In this document: positions 48,044 through 58,919 of the stretch, one piece after another
Position numbering within the stretch: the stretch's first letter is position 1
Layout: every line of letters begins with the position of its first letter
The notes under the pieces: model-generated
The model's input: only the letters and a program-made list of their open reading frames with translations
Database searches by the model: none
What the model was told of the DNA's origin: nothing
Source: Lentinus brumalis
Taxonomy: Eukaryota > Basidiomycota > Agaricomycetes > Polyporales > Polyporaceae
Assembly: GCA_001792895.1 (NCBI GenBank)
Contig: MARA01000001.1
Coordinates: 1,922,001 to 1,986,000, forward strand
DNA: 64,000 nt
Reading direction: 5' to 3'
Program-made: the position numbers and the translations under genes

Positions 48044-50052
48044 TCAGTCCTGATACCACACACCAAGATTGCGCTTACTTTCGTCCACGTTCGCCCCATC
48101 CTCGATCTGCACTTCCTGTGCTTCAGCGCCCTCGTCACCCATTTGTCCTTCGCCGGCCGCCTCCGCACGCGTATACCCGAACGCCCCTCGTGCCACACGA
48201 TCCTTGCGTGGCAGCTCCTGCGGCGTCTGCTCCCGGCACGGCCTGTGTGCACGCAGCTGCGCGTCGTGGTCGCGGTCGTAGCCTACTGCCTCCGCCGCCG
48301 CTGTCTCTTCGGTCCCGTGGTGCTGAAGAGCATCGCCGTCTCCTCCGAGTCCGTCTCCTCGGCGCGACGCCATCGTGGGATCTCTGGGCCCACATCCCTC
48401 CTCTGATTGCACGTCAGCCAATGCCTCACGTTCGCACAGATTTCGGCACACCGGGACACGCACCAAACTTCACGCCAACGTGCGTAGCTTCCCGCGTGGG
48501 CACAAAGTGCACGGGCCTTTGGGAATCATCATCCTCCGCCTTCACTGTCATGCACACCGCGCCCGTTGTCGGCGTTATGTCTGGCATGGCTATACAGGAT
48601 GCCCATTATTATCGTCCTTCGGCACTGCCTCGCAATCAACACTTACGCGTCGCCCCACTCTTCATACCATCCAGCCTCGAACATTCCGCGGTCTCTGTCG
48701 CTATATCGTCACCTGGCATAAGTGCGTGGTCAACACGCGCCGCCCGCAGATTCTAATGCGTTCTATCCTACCAGGCGTCGCTCCTGGCCGTTGGCGAGGG
48801 TGACTGGTCAGACGCGGCGCGGGGCTCTCAGATTGTGGCACGCTCACCCGAGAATGGTGTATACGACAGCGATTGTCGCTCGCGCCGTGCAGCCGCGACG
48901 GGCGACATGCCAAACTCCCTGACCTCGGCTACTACCCACGGCATACGGACGAGGTATATCAACAGGCCATCTAAACTCGCAGACATCATGGCACTCACCC
49001 GGCGCCGAAGCGAAGTTCGCGCTCGGAGGACTTGGCATCGACTCTGGGTATGGGCGGCTGTTTGAATTCGTGACCGAGGTTAACGATACACCTTGTCTGT
49101 TCCCCTCTGTTCTCACCGTTGAGTTCTCCCAGCAACGGTCGCATGCCGGCCTTCACTTGCGACCACATCTCGGCTCTCGTATCCGGCACCTCTAGTCCCT
49201 CGTGGCATTCAGGGTGTGTGTACGCGTCTGAACTGGCCCACTCACCGTGGCCAGATGCATTGATACACGTCACTTTGATCTTCTGTGTAACTGCGAGAGC
49301 CTGTCAAAACCCCCTCGCTCGCGGTCGTGTTACTGCACACGTACAAACACAGGTGTCGTGAACTTGCTCGAAGGTGATCTTCTGCTTTTCTGTCAGGCCT
49401 CCATCCCCGTCAACATGGGCCGACGACGACAACCCATCCGCACTCACCGGCACCTGTACCGCATTGCTGCACGACCTCCACCCGCTGTACCCCGCCTGCG
49501 CGAGCGTCGTAACCCACGATCGTTCCCAGCGTACTGCTTCAAAGTCGAAGAGGACGCTCACCTGCCTTGCAATGATGCCAACTCTCAAATTTCAGAGTTT
49601 GTCGTCGTGCCACTGCTTCCATGTCAACGTTTCCCATTTCCCAAAATAATGTGACGACTCACCGCCCGTCTCAGTCCCGAGTTGCTCGACTGTTACCCTC
49701 TGAAACACTGCGAGGATTTCATGAGTTCGACATGGGCGCGGTATGCCTGTCCAGCGCGCCCACCGCGATCGCCCTCTCGTCCCTGCTCAACGGTGGCGGT
49801 TTGGCTCCCTACATAACGCAGGACATCAGCGTTGCGCATCCGACACCTCGTCCGGCTCACCATCTACCCCCGTGACACTTGCCACACTTTGTTGCACATC
49901 TACATCGCCCGGGGAGGAGTATCTCGGTCTCAGCGGCAGCACTCACCCTTGTCCACAGTTACGAGCAACAACAGACCTTCGGCGTCCTCATGGCGTCCTT
50001 GGCCGGCGGCGCTGTCAGCATCCGAGCCAGCCGCGCGATCCTCGCCGTTCAT
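48044..50052 (-). CDS. Probable multi-exon gene, unrecognised (model approximate)
   Basis: Several minus-strand pieces separated by plausible 45-60 nt introns look coding. The start (ATG 50052) reads MNGEDRAAGSDADSAAGQGR. A following part contains REGDRGGRAGQAYRAHVELM. Then come VSVLFDFEAVRWERSWVTTL (about 49560), LTEKQKITFEQVHDT, then TQKIKVTCINASGHG, and a stretch with GLEVPDTRAEMWSQVKAGMR (about 49190). Later pieces are EVREFGMSPVAARRERQSLS and MPDITPTTGAVCMTVKAEDD. The C-terminal exon ends NVDESKRNLGVWYQD and stop at 48044, with a very acidic/Gln-rich character. I could not close every junction. No family is recognised. The 344-codon plus-strand frame over it (47722-48756) is a shadow. 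Confidence 0.45.
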
Positions 50053-50817
50053 GGTTATAGGCACCGGTGCCAGCAGGGAACACCGAGCACACCGTCAAGG
50101 TAGGAGGAGGTGACAGAAAGGCAGCGGCAGTCGGGGTGATTGCACTGGGCTGGTGTATGTCATGCTATCTGTCACTCCCGTCGCGCCGACCATCAATGAC
50201 CCGATCAAAACTAACCTTTCCGCGCACATTTACCTCCCCCATAGCCACACCGGCTATAGGAACTTCAAAGTGCCCCCGTATGCGTCCAGGCGCAGCCACA
50301 GTGCGAATTGCCAGGCGATCGCCCGGAAGACACTTATCAGCTACTATAAGTACTAAATCGTGTTCATGCCATAACATCAGTGTGTAAACGCGTCATTCTT
50401 CAAGTGCCACCTTACCTGCTCGCTGACGTGCTGATGTTCAGAAACGCTTCGTTTTATCGATGGCTCGGCTCATTTGCAGCGCTTAGCAGTCGTTGATATG
50501 AGTGGCACATGGACTGGCACGCACGCCATCAGGTACTCGAGGGTACTCGGCCAATTGGGACGCCTTCGACTCGCTCTCGTGTCTCCCGTATCAAGCACAT
50601 ATGTGCTTAGACGATCGCTTCTTCTGTTTACTATTTTCGCCTCATGGTCGTCCAATGCAGAGGCTGCACGCAGAGGCTCCCGGGGCGACGCAATCAAGTC
50701 CCGCTTGCAACCCAGCTGCCCGCTTCATCTGGGTGTAGCTTCCGACAATCCAGCGTTCGCGTTGCGAACCAAATCGCGGTGCGTTACGTGGCTACGAACT
50801 AAGTATGACATCCAGTA

Positions 50818-52380
50818 CTACGCCGGGCTCCCTGGTACTAGATCATCTAACTTGGTGAATTTCTCGTTCGCCCTAGTCCACCGTGTATACGCATCAAGGA
50901 CATACTTCCCTTCCTTTGCCTAAAAGTTCTTTTGTGACAGGAAGCCGCACCCCCTCCATCGGAAAAATCGGCCGGCCGTATACTGGGTGACCGAGTATCT
51001 GCTCTCCCCTGCGTGGATTGCAGCGTTCGAGGGCCGTAAATTGGCGGAGGGCACAAATATGAAGAAGCCCAGCGGCCACTCGACGTATACGTTGAGGTCC
51101 CAGAGCACGGGTTGGCCCGCTCGCTTCGCGTCAAGTCACCCAGAGCCACTACCGCGCACCATCCAGGTACGTAATTCAAGTGGTCGGTTTGCTTGTACGT
51201 AGCCACTCTTCCTCCCAGGTTGAACGTGCATGCCGCCAAGACGTTATTCTTGAACGGCGACTCCGGTCCGGGATATCGCGGCGCAGAGCCCTCATGCAAT
51301 CACCGCACTCGCGATGCAGTTTGCAGCCGTGCAACTTGAAGGATGCTGGGTTACGCACAGGAATGTCAGCACCTCTCCCGGTGCACGCCGTTGGGCTAAC
51401 CTTAGCGTAGGCAAAGCCCGCCAGGCGACGCAAACAGGCATCCGCGCACAGCATTCTGAGTATAGCCTCGTTCTCCGGGGAGTGCGCGAAGTTGCATACC
51501 CCCTACGTACAATGTGGGTCGGGCTTCAATTCGCTAGAGGACAGAGTCCTGACTCGCGTTCTACCTCCACCAAATGAGTAACCTGTGCTCGCATTCGGGT
51601 GCGGCCAACTTCGCTCGTGCGGCTGCCCTTCCGGAGTCAACTTGGCCCCCTCTCTGACAAGCACATCGACCGCAGCCCGACAAAGGTCATCCCAGTCGTT
51701 CGCCCCTGGGTCGGCCCACTAACACGAGGAATATCCTGCTACGCGGTTATACGAACCAAATCGGCGAACTGCGACCCGCTTGTCAGTTAGTCTGTTTTCA
51801 CGCCCAGCGGGTCAGTCACTCACACTCCATCCCATTCGATCAGTCTCTTCTTCAGGCCCTGCGATTGCTCCAACGTGTACGTCTTGAGTTCATCCTGTCC
51901 CGGGCGCAGCGTCCGCCCCATATACTCTGTGCTGGCCACCGAGAATTGCTCTTCACGCCAGGTATCGACGTCGCGGGCCCCATATCAGCGTCGACGCCGA
52001 CAGTTGGCATCTTGTTGAGCACGCTCAAGGCTATCGGCGGGATTTCTCTCTCGTCGTCGCTATCCACGGGTGACATTCTCTTCGTATTTCGCGACTGCTT
52101 GAACTCCTTCCCTCGGCACGGGGCCTTCAGCCCTTGTCCACTCCTTCGCGGTGTGTTCAGCCACCCCTCCCAGACCGTGACTACCGGCTGCTTGGTCCTC
52201 ACGCTCGTGTCCTGCTCTTCGGTCATCCTCCGCGCGACCGACAGACGCCTCGTCGACAACAGGGTCATCGGCACCCTCGGCCCCCTCGTGAGTTTCTTGC
52301 CCACGCCGTGCCGCCTGCAGGATGAGATCGAGGTCTATGTTTATATGTAGCCCATCGCCCGGGCGCACTGATGTCACCAT
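50818..52380 (-). pseudogene. Tet/JBP-like double-stranded beta-helix protein, broken copy
   Basis: Pieces of an Agaricomycete-expanded family occur in the correct order on the minus strand. From ATG 52380 come an acidic N-terminus, then EYMGRTLRPGQDELKTYTLE, GLKKRLIEWDG, ADPGANDWDDLCRAAVDVLV, GYSFGGGRTR, CLRRLAGFAYAK, FAACTFNLGG-like FKNNVLAACTFNLGG, WCAVVALGD, PVLWDLNVYVEWPLG and RYSVTQYTAGRFFRW. The pieces are split by single-base frame changes near 52064, 51978, 51265 and 51116, and by an in-frame TAG at about 50920, after which the frame remains protein-like to 50818. Both expected metal-binding His are changed: the HxD motif reads QTD, and the distal His in the LRHSN-type motif is Pro (LRPSN). 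The family resembles 2-oxoglutarate/Fe(II) Tet-like oxygenases (from memory, not searched). This copy should be inactive. Confidence 0.7.
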
Positions 52381-53022
52381 GGGCACAAACTTGCAAGGAC
52401 TCTCACCCCCAGCAACTCACGTTGGTCCGATCATGGCCTCGTCTCGCCTGGCATGCGTTCACTGCCTCGCCTACACACATTACTAGATACTAGCAGCGTA
52501 ACCTGTGCATTGCATGCAACCTCTGGGCCCATCTGTATTCGCGCGCGGGGACGTTGGTGAGTTCCACTTCGGTGAGGAATCATTGCGTTCCTCACGACGT
52601 ACCGCTGGCATCACTACGTCTCCTCTTCCCTCCTCCACTTGCCAAGGTACTGGCTGTGTGGGCGGGGAGCCGTGCGATACCAACATTTTGCACGACTAAG
52701 CTGTCACACCCGCGAATAGCCATTCCTCACCTGGACGGCGACCCAGCATCCCAAGCGATCTGTTCATTCTGGACGGTTTGTGTCTGCGAACACGGGCGAT
52801 TTTCTCAGGCGGATGAAGTACTGTCTCGCCGATTGGCCGAGAGACAGTCGATGGTGGTGTCGCGACTCGCAGGCGAGGTGACATGCGCACAACTAGTGTA
52901 ACTAGAGCCGCAACTCGATGTCCTAGACGATGAGCGGGCCGCGTCTTGCAGTCCTCGATGGTCCCTGCAACCATCATCCGTTCCTTCGGTCGCACCGCGC
53001 ACATCTCGTTCGTCCGTATACA
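52381..53022. other. Spacer between minus-strand accessory genes
   Basis: No gene accepted. Frames here are short and unlike the neighbours. Confidence 0.35.
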
Positions 53023-53912
53023 TTACTTCGCAGTACCGTACTTGGGAGATCGAGCTATGAAGTGGATCGCCTCGAGAATGAATACTACGTCACCGTCCCT
53101 CTTCCCTATCGAGCACACGACGTAGACCACGTCCTCTGGCCGCAGCGAGGTGAATGCTATGATATCCTCGGAGCCTGGCGCGGCGATACGCTCCCCCGCC
53201 CAGAAGAACTCGTTGAATATCTTGTGGTCCGTCGTACGTCAGAGGGCTGGCCTACGTTTGATAGTAGGTACACCTGCTCACCTGCTGATGGCTCTCCAGA
53301 TGCCTCCCGACCGTCATGCGCCCGTCGTTATCCGACACTACACCCGCCACGCGCTTTCAGCGTACTCCTTTCAACATTATGATGGGACGCACATACCTGA
53401 CCCGCCCCAGACGGACTTCAAGGTCCGCATGGCGTCACTATCGACCTTGCGTAGGAGCTCGAGCACCAGGTCATACGTCGGCGGCTGCTCGATGGTGAAG
53501 TGGAACTTCGCGCCGACCAGCTTCGCCACGGTACATACTCGGGCAGCGCGAGCGCCATACATCAACGACGTTGCTGCCGCGGGCCAGGCGCAGGCATCAC
53601 TTTGAAATCGCGTCAATGACCACTTGCCATCTGCGACGTCCGCGGTCTCGAGGTATCGTCTCACTCGTCTACCAGGTTCAACCGCATGTGAGCCTGTCAG
53701 TTTGTGTGATTCATATAGTGTCAAGTCACGCACTTCTTGTCCCTCTTCGACGCCCAATCCAGTACCACATCTACCTCATCCCGACATCCCAAAGCTGTCG
53801 AGTTATGGGCCTGTCCAGGACCCTCCAGCAGGATTACCTCGGGGTCTTCCTCGTGACGTTGGACCGGCTTCTGCCTTGCGACAACTGTCTCGTCGTCCGA
53901 TTCGACTTGCAT
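53023..53912 (-). CDS. Unrecognised multi-exon gene of the accessory block
   Basis: ATG at 53912 begins MQVESDDETVVARQKPVQRH. Exon 1 ends at 53734 with a GTGCGT donor. A 65-nt intron joins to KRVRRYLETADVADGKWSLT at 53668 in phase. The second exon contains KLVGAKFHFTIEQPPTYDLV and LELLRKVDSDAMRTLKSVWG. After a short intron, VAGVVSDNDGRMTVGRHLES precedes a 60-nt intron. The last exon begins IFNEFFWAGERIAAPGSEDI, includes DVVYVVCSIGKRDGDVVFIL and ends FIARSPKYGTAK and TAA at 53023. The composition is clearly that of a folded alpha/beta protein, but I do not recognise the family. The junction between the second and third coding segments is off by one base; it lies beside a GGGG run. A 150-codon plus-strand frame (52930-53382) is a shadow. 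Confidence 0.6.
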
Positions 53913-55369
53913 GATGATGGGGGCGGGGGCTAGCGATGCAGATTCGGCGAGCGATGAGGGGGAGTATTCGGCCAAAGTGCCATCGATGTAATCGTGCGGT
54001 TATAGGCAGCGTATACCACTGTCGCCAACGTTTGCGCTTTGTTATTCCATCGGCCCGGTCTCATCTGTGCGCCGGAGCTCTCACCCTGGCCGATTCGCGT
54101 CGTCTCGCTTGATTCCGTGGTAGGCGGACCTAGGCCGACGACTGCTCCGCACTCGATTGTCATTCGTCCTACTTACCCCTTCGACATCGTCACCAGAGGC
54201 CCCGTTCGACTTCGCAATCGTTCATAGTCGTGCATTCGTGTACGCCATGAATTTGCTGTGCGTCGCACATGAGCGCTCCACGTGGGGAATGGGACCTGTA
54301 GTTCATTCTCAGTGAGTATCCATTCATGCAGGCGCGCGTCGCGATGTTAGTGATCTCACCGATTGGAATGCTCGGCTGTCGTGTGTGCGTGCACCGGGCC
54401 CTTGATGGCACTTCATCCGAACGACTGATCTGTTCCATCTTCGCCGCCCTGTCCGCTGGGCTGGCCCGCTTCAGCGTGGGCCTCATTGCCCTCATGGTTC
54501 GCTGTTCATGTGGAGTGAGCAGGTAACATCTATGTTCGCCACGGATGTGTCGTCGGAAACCCTACTGTGTACTTCTCTAGGTGTCGTTGAAGTTCATTTG
54601 GTCATCTACTTGGCCACCAAAATCGAACAGGGGTCAGCGATTTAGCACGTCATACCTCCCCGGCAATGTCATCTAAATACCTTTACCCCGACACGACGCC
54701 ATACTTCTGATGGACGTCGTCAGGCCGAACCCAACTCGTGCGGGCGGACCGTTGCCCTCCGTCGACGTGCTCGGTGCGTGCGGTCCCCTCAACGAAGACA
54801 TGTATAAGTCTCACACCTCCGGCAGAAGAGGTGAGAGTGCTGAGGGCCAAGGTTGCGGAGCTAAGTCTTCAACAAGGTCAGTGCGAGACAGGTCAGTCAT
54901 AGCCTCGCGGCTGCTGCGGCGGAAATCAGCCCGGTGGCTATGCAGGCGCGATGACGACGCTCGCACAGCCTTTGCGCCCACTGGGTGAAACATTCTTGCT
55001 GAGTGCGGCTTGTCCCTTACTTTCCTGGAATGCTTTCGGTGTCCCCCGTGTGGCCCACCGCCCTCTGTCTGGCTCACTTGAGAATGAGACCCGTACTCAC
55101 CTCTGTGCTCTATCCTCCCTAATACCTCATAGTAGCTGCATTAGCTACCTCTGTTGCAGGTACTCCGCCTATGAATCAGCATCCCCAAAGCGAGTTTAAA
55201 CAATAATCAGCATGGAAGATACGCTGATGTAACATCTGATAGATCGTTCGTTGGCGCCATGCGAAAACACAAGGAGATACAATCACAACGCCGTTGCGTG
55301 CGCGTATCAAGGGACGCCCACAGGGCGAGTCAATTCCCAGGCTATCGTCAGCGCGCGATGCACACCAAG
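53913..55369. other. Accessory region without a closable gene
   Basis: A minus-strand stretch near 54800-55000 (containing RTDLVEDLAPQPWPSALSP) looks weakly coding and may be the C-terminal part of another family member. No start, splice set or motif could be fixed. Confidence 0.3.
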
Positions 55370-56142
55370 TCACCGCCCGGCATTGTCACCACTGAGTGGG
55401 CCCGAGTATGTACTTGCTCCCTGCTCCGTAAGTACTGTAGTTCCCATATGTGCGCCCACTAATCTGACTGCCAGGCCAACCTCGTCGTTGCGTCTGGTTG
55501 CGTGAGTGCGCCAAGCATTCACCTGTATATGTTCTTCCCCGGTCCCCGCGTGATCATACATCTCACGGGAAAACCTTTGCATAACTTCCGTCAGGAAGCG
55601 TCGATCGGAGGATCCAACACCATGGTACCCGCCCCAGTGTGACACCCCGCCGTCTCCGCTTGCCAGGTCCGTGGTGTGGGTCTGGCAGGGGTCTGGCAAG
55701 CGGAGAGCTCTGTACGCAGTGTATCGAGTCGGACCCTCCCCCACTCCGTCCCCTTCTCTGCCGCCACTGGCCCTGTTGACCCTCTCGGCTCGCCGGCGCA
55801 CTGTCTCGCAGTTTCACGCGACCCTACATCTCAATCGCACGTGTCGCCGGGTGCCAGCGCGCCCGACGAGAACACCGGTGCGGGCCCGACGCAAACACCG
55901 GGGTCCCAGGTGTGTTCACCGTTCACCTTCCTTGATTTTCAACAGTGCACTCACTCTGTATGATAGCTTGGGCTACCGTCGAGGCTGCGTGGCTCGTATC
56001 GTTGGTGTACAACGGGTTCTCCTCGCACCAGTGAGTACATGTTTAACCATTCTGCCCCCCCCCTCCTCCCACCCGCTTCGTTCGTCCCGCTGCATCCGTC
56101 TACATGCCGCATGTCCCGAACCAAGCGCGGCCTAGCTATCAC
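55370..56142 (-). CDS. Possible unrecognised gene fragments
   Basis: Two protein-like minus-strand segments are present. One near 55970-56060 contains SLVRGEPVVHQRYEPRSLDG. The other at about 55500-55660 contains SSDRRFLTEVMQRFSREMYD and HAGTGEEHIQVNAWRTHATR, continuing to a stop at 55370. The sequence between them is GC-rich, and no single splice joins them convincingly. No domain is recognised. It may be a gene with an unresolved G/C-run error or a decayed relative of its neighbours. Confidence 0.3.
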
Positions 56143-56392
56143 ACCGTGAGGTTGGGTATCCGACCTTCGAAGTCACCCACAGCGCTTGGGTATCAGGAGG
56201 ATGGAACCTCGTCTGTCCCGAGGGAACCCCAAGGCGGTGTTGGGCAGATCTCTCTACCTCCTCATCCTCTCTTTCATAGTGCCCCGGTCTGACCACCAGT
56301 TTTCTATGTTCGTCTAGGTTGGTTGCACCTACATCGCACTGCTTCATGCGCCCGTGCAGTCCCTTGCCCTCTCAGCTCTCGAGTACCCCCTC

Positions 56393-57295
56393 ATGACCTG
56401 CACGCACGCCGCCGGCCGGGTGAGCTCGCGCACGACACCTCGCAGGCTACCCCTCGATGTCATACTGCTTGTTGTGGACCATTCCGACATGGACGCACTC
56501 ACGGTCATTAGGCGCACGTTCCCCATGCTCGAACGTCAGGTCAGCCGCATTCTTCGCCGCCACTTGATCCGCATCGTCGCATTCTACCTCCCTCAACCCG
56601 ATACGTTCGTCCACCTCCTTCGCAAGCACGACGCCGTTCTCGTCGAGGAGGGCGCATTAGCGTTTTGGCTGCGGGACACAGATGTCCTTGGGTTGGACCT
56701 CGCGGTCGGTCTGCTCTCCAGGACGTTAGTAGCTTTCCGCCAGGACCTTCTACGATGTTACGATCTCGTCCCAGTGGCAGACGTGTCCCCCGCCGAGGAC
56801 GTTCTCCACGAGGTGACCTTGTATCGCAGTGGCCGCGGCCGTTACATCCGCCTCCGAATCATATCGACGGCCCACGCGAATCCTTCACTGGAAACGTCTG
56901 TGGTCGCAGTCGCCCACGCGCCTCACACGGGTCTGGTCAACTTCGTTGGCGCTGACATATTTGGATGTGCGTACCCCGACCTTACTCTCCGTCGTTATGC
57001 ACATCTACGTTACAATTGGTCACAGTACCCTTACATCCAACGCCGCGCTATGCTCCTGCTCGCTCTTCGCGCAGCTTTCTCCTTCACCACACCCATTTGC
57101 CCTTTCATTCGTGAGTCCTGGTCTCCCACCGCCCAGGTTCAATCGCCCGAGGTCGACAGCTCGGCTCCGACGGGCTGGATCGGGTCCCCGTATATGTGTG
57201 ATTGCCCCGTGCGTCATTTTGGGGACTCGAAATCGATTGTAGATTTTTTGACCTCGATCGTGCGCCTGGCATGCACCTACTTCACATGTCCGTAG
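56393..57295 (+). CDS. F-box-like single-exon protein, accessory family member A
   Basis: Intronless 300-aa frame from ATG 56393. The N-terminus RLPLDVILLVVDHSDMDALT is F-box-like. The body contains VEEGALAFWLRD, the family block LVNFVGADIFGCAYPDLTLR, and a C-terminal Cys/FGD block (CDCPVRHFGDSKSIVDFL). These blocks recur in the partial gene at 63080, with weaker echoes at 57554 and 58920, so the four appear to be paralogues. Such families are expanded in Agaricomycetes, often near telomeres or in accessory regions. If the F-box holds, it would be an SCF adaptor; the target is unknown. No signal peptide or membrane span. Confidence 0.75.
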   Translation: MTCTHAAGRVSSRTTPRRLPLDVILLVVDHSDMDALTVIRRTFPMLERQVSRILRRHLIRIVAFYLPQPDTFVHLLRKHDAVLVEEGALAFWLRDTDVLGLDLAVGLLSRTLVAFRQDLLRCYDLVPVADVSPAEDVLHEVTLYRSGRGRYIRLRIISTAHANPSLETSVVAVAHAPHTGLVNFVGADIFGCAYPDLTLRRYAHLRYNWSQYPYIQRRAMLLLALRAAFSFTTPICPFIRESWSPTAQVQSPEVDSSAPTGWIGSPYMCDCPVRHFGDSKSIVDFLTSIVRLACTYFTCP

Positions 57296-57553
57296 ATTCT
57301 ATTCCTTCGGGCATCGTGCCTGCCTGGCGTTGGCCGGTGCGTCACGAAGGCTGCGTTCATCGACACATCCCTGATCACCCGACCTGGGAGCTGTCTTTTC
57401 CCCTTGCTTGCTCTGTGCAATTCATCCGCGTCGGTCCTCCGTAGTCGTTTGGCTCCCTTTGTACCGTGCGCCTTGATGTAAACATGACGATCACACGTTG
57501 CATGAAACAAATACATATATTCTGCGCCGCAATCATCGCTGGAACATTCGCCC

Positions 57554-58642
57554 TCACGAGCCAAGTATCGTTTGATCCTGATCGAGCCATGCCATCTCCC
57601 CGAGTCCCAAACATCCTCCGATACACGGCCGCCCAACAAGTCTCCAGGATGCCCGCGTGCGAAGGGGGTCTGTGGAGAGCGGTTCGAGCCTGAATTGGAG
57701 GCTGCCTCTGTCCAGGAAGCCACGGGCCTGTGCCGGACATAAGTAGTGAATCGCCCCGCACCCATGCCCGGCAGTGTCGCTCCATTGCCTCGGAGAGACT
57801 CTGATGTCAAATCCACGACGTTCGTCCCGTTGTACGAGCTGCAACGCCTCAGATTCCGCAGGTGTACCTCTCCGGCGTTCCGAAGGGGTCGTGCCGAGCA
57901 ACGCACGGTACCTGAACAGCAGCATAGGGTAGCCCGCTCCCGCGTGCGCGAGGTTGGCGTATGCAATGCGATGGCTGCCCCACTGCTGGCTAATCTGGAC
58001 TAGGGCATCCGTGGTTACGCTCCGGTAGACGAGCAGAGTCCCAGTAGGCGTCTTGTAGCGCACCGCGTCCCTGGTGCCTCTCCCCACGCGAATACGGCTC
58101 TCCGGGCGGGTGGTGGTGGTATGGAAAGCGGGCGGGGGCTGCTCGACGGCGGCTTGGATGCGTGTGAGATGATCGGTGAATTTGATCCAAGATGTGCGAG
58201 AAGCCGGGAGGAATAGCTCGAGGGCGGCAGGGACAAAGGGTCTCTGCTGCACGTCGTGGAGGAGGAATGCCATCGCCACATCCCCTCCGACGTAACCGTT
58301 CTCCCTCGTAAGCAGGTCCAACAGGGCCTTCGGCGCGGCGACGAACCGCCCTACAAGGTTGTTTAGCCTGTCTTTGAGCGCATTAGACACCTCCATGCAC
58401 AAGTTTTGCGAGGTCCGACGCAATCTCATCAGAGTGCGAAGATCGAGGAGTCGACAGATGCGAAGAATGAGGCAGGGAGGTAGGTCGCTCATAGTAGCCA
58501 GGTCTGCCATCTCTGTGGTCGCCGTGTCTGTCGCAGTGGGGAGTAAGGGTTCGCACCAAAGTGTCGTCGTACGCCGTGGAAGGACAGTGGCTCGTCGGCG
58601 CCACTCGCATGACCGGCATGTCGCCGCGGCGAACGTGTTCAT
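57554..58642 (-). CDS. F-box-like single-exon protein, accessory family member B
   Basis: Intronless frame of 362 codons; ATG at 58642, with in-frame ATGs at 58510 and 58492 that sit just before the F-box-like segment SDLPPCLILRICRLLDLRTL and may be the real start. The body holds GDVAMAFLLHD, the position equivalent to ALAFWLRD of member A. The C-terminal region HYLCPAQARGFLDRGSLQF replaces the CDCP-x-RxFGD block, so that motif is degraded here. It is convergent with member A (3' ends 258 nt apart). The frame is intact and probably expressed. Function inferred only from the F-box-like N-terminus. Confidence 0.65.
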   Translation of the reverse strand: MNTFAAATCRSCEWRRRATVLPRRTTTLWCEPLLPTATDTATTEMADLATMSDLPPCLILRICRLLDLRTLMRLRRTSQNLCMEVSNALKDRLNNLVGRFVAAPKALLDLLTRENGYVGGDVAMAFLLHDVQQRPFVPAALELFLPASRTSWIKFTDHLTRIQAAVEQPPPAFHTTTTRPESRIRVGRGTRDAVRYKTPTGTLLVYRSVTTDALVQISQQWGSHRIAYANLAHAGAGYPMLLFRYRALLGTTPSERRRGTPAESEALQLVQRDERRGFDIRVSPRQWSDTAGHGCGAIHYLCPAQARGFLDRGSLQFRLEPLSTDPLRTRASWRLVGRPCIGGCLGLGEMAWLDQDQTILGS

Positions 58643-58780
58643 TGTTACCCGCGCCTACCAACACGTACACTCAGTCTCCGTTGGCTCCCTCGAGACATTA
58701 TTGTGCGGCGGGCGGCACAGGGGCGTGCTTGCCTCCAGGCTCGCAATTCTCACCCGAGCGATAGCAGTATTCGGCATGCG

Positions 58781-58888
58781 TAGTTTACGGTCGTGAGATC
58801 TCTCGAACGACTGCAGTGACGCGGGGACTTCGCGAGGAATAGTTTACGGTCGTGAGATCTCTCGAACGACTGCAGTGACGCGGGGACT
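58781..58888. repeat. 59-bp-period duplication (49-bp identical copies)
   Basis: A 49-nt segment starting TAGTTTACGGTCGTGAGATC at 58781 recurs identically at 58840, with a 10-nt spacer between copies. It lies between the 3' end of family member C and the 5' end of family member B, so it could sit in the promoter of member B. Confidence 0.95.
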
Positions 58889-58919
58889 GCCGTACGTTAG
58901 TACATGGTTATGTACAGAA

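Noticed and set aside
47722..48756. 344-codon plus-strand open frame
   Set aside because: Pro/Ser/His/Arg-rich translation typical of a C-rich strand; minus-strand pieces with splice sites are a better explanation.
52930..53382. 150-codon plus-strand frame with a Tyr/Asp-rich middle
   Set aside because: The opposite strand reads a better protein with in-phase introns and a natural C-terminus.
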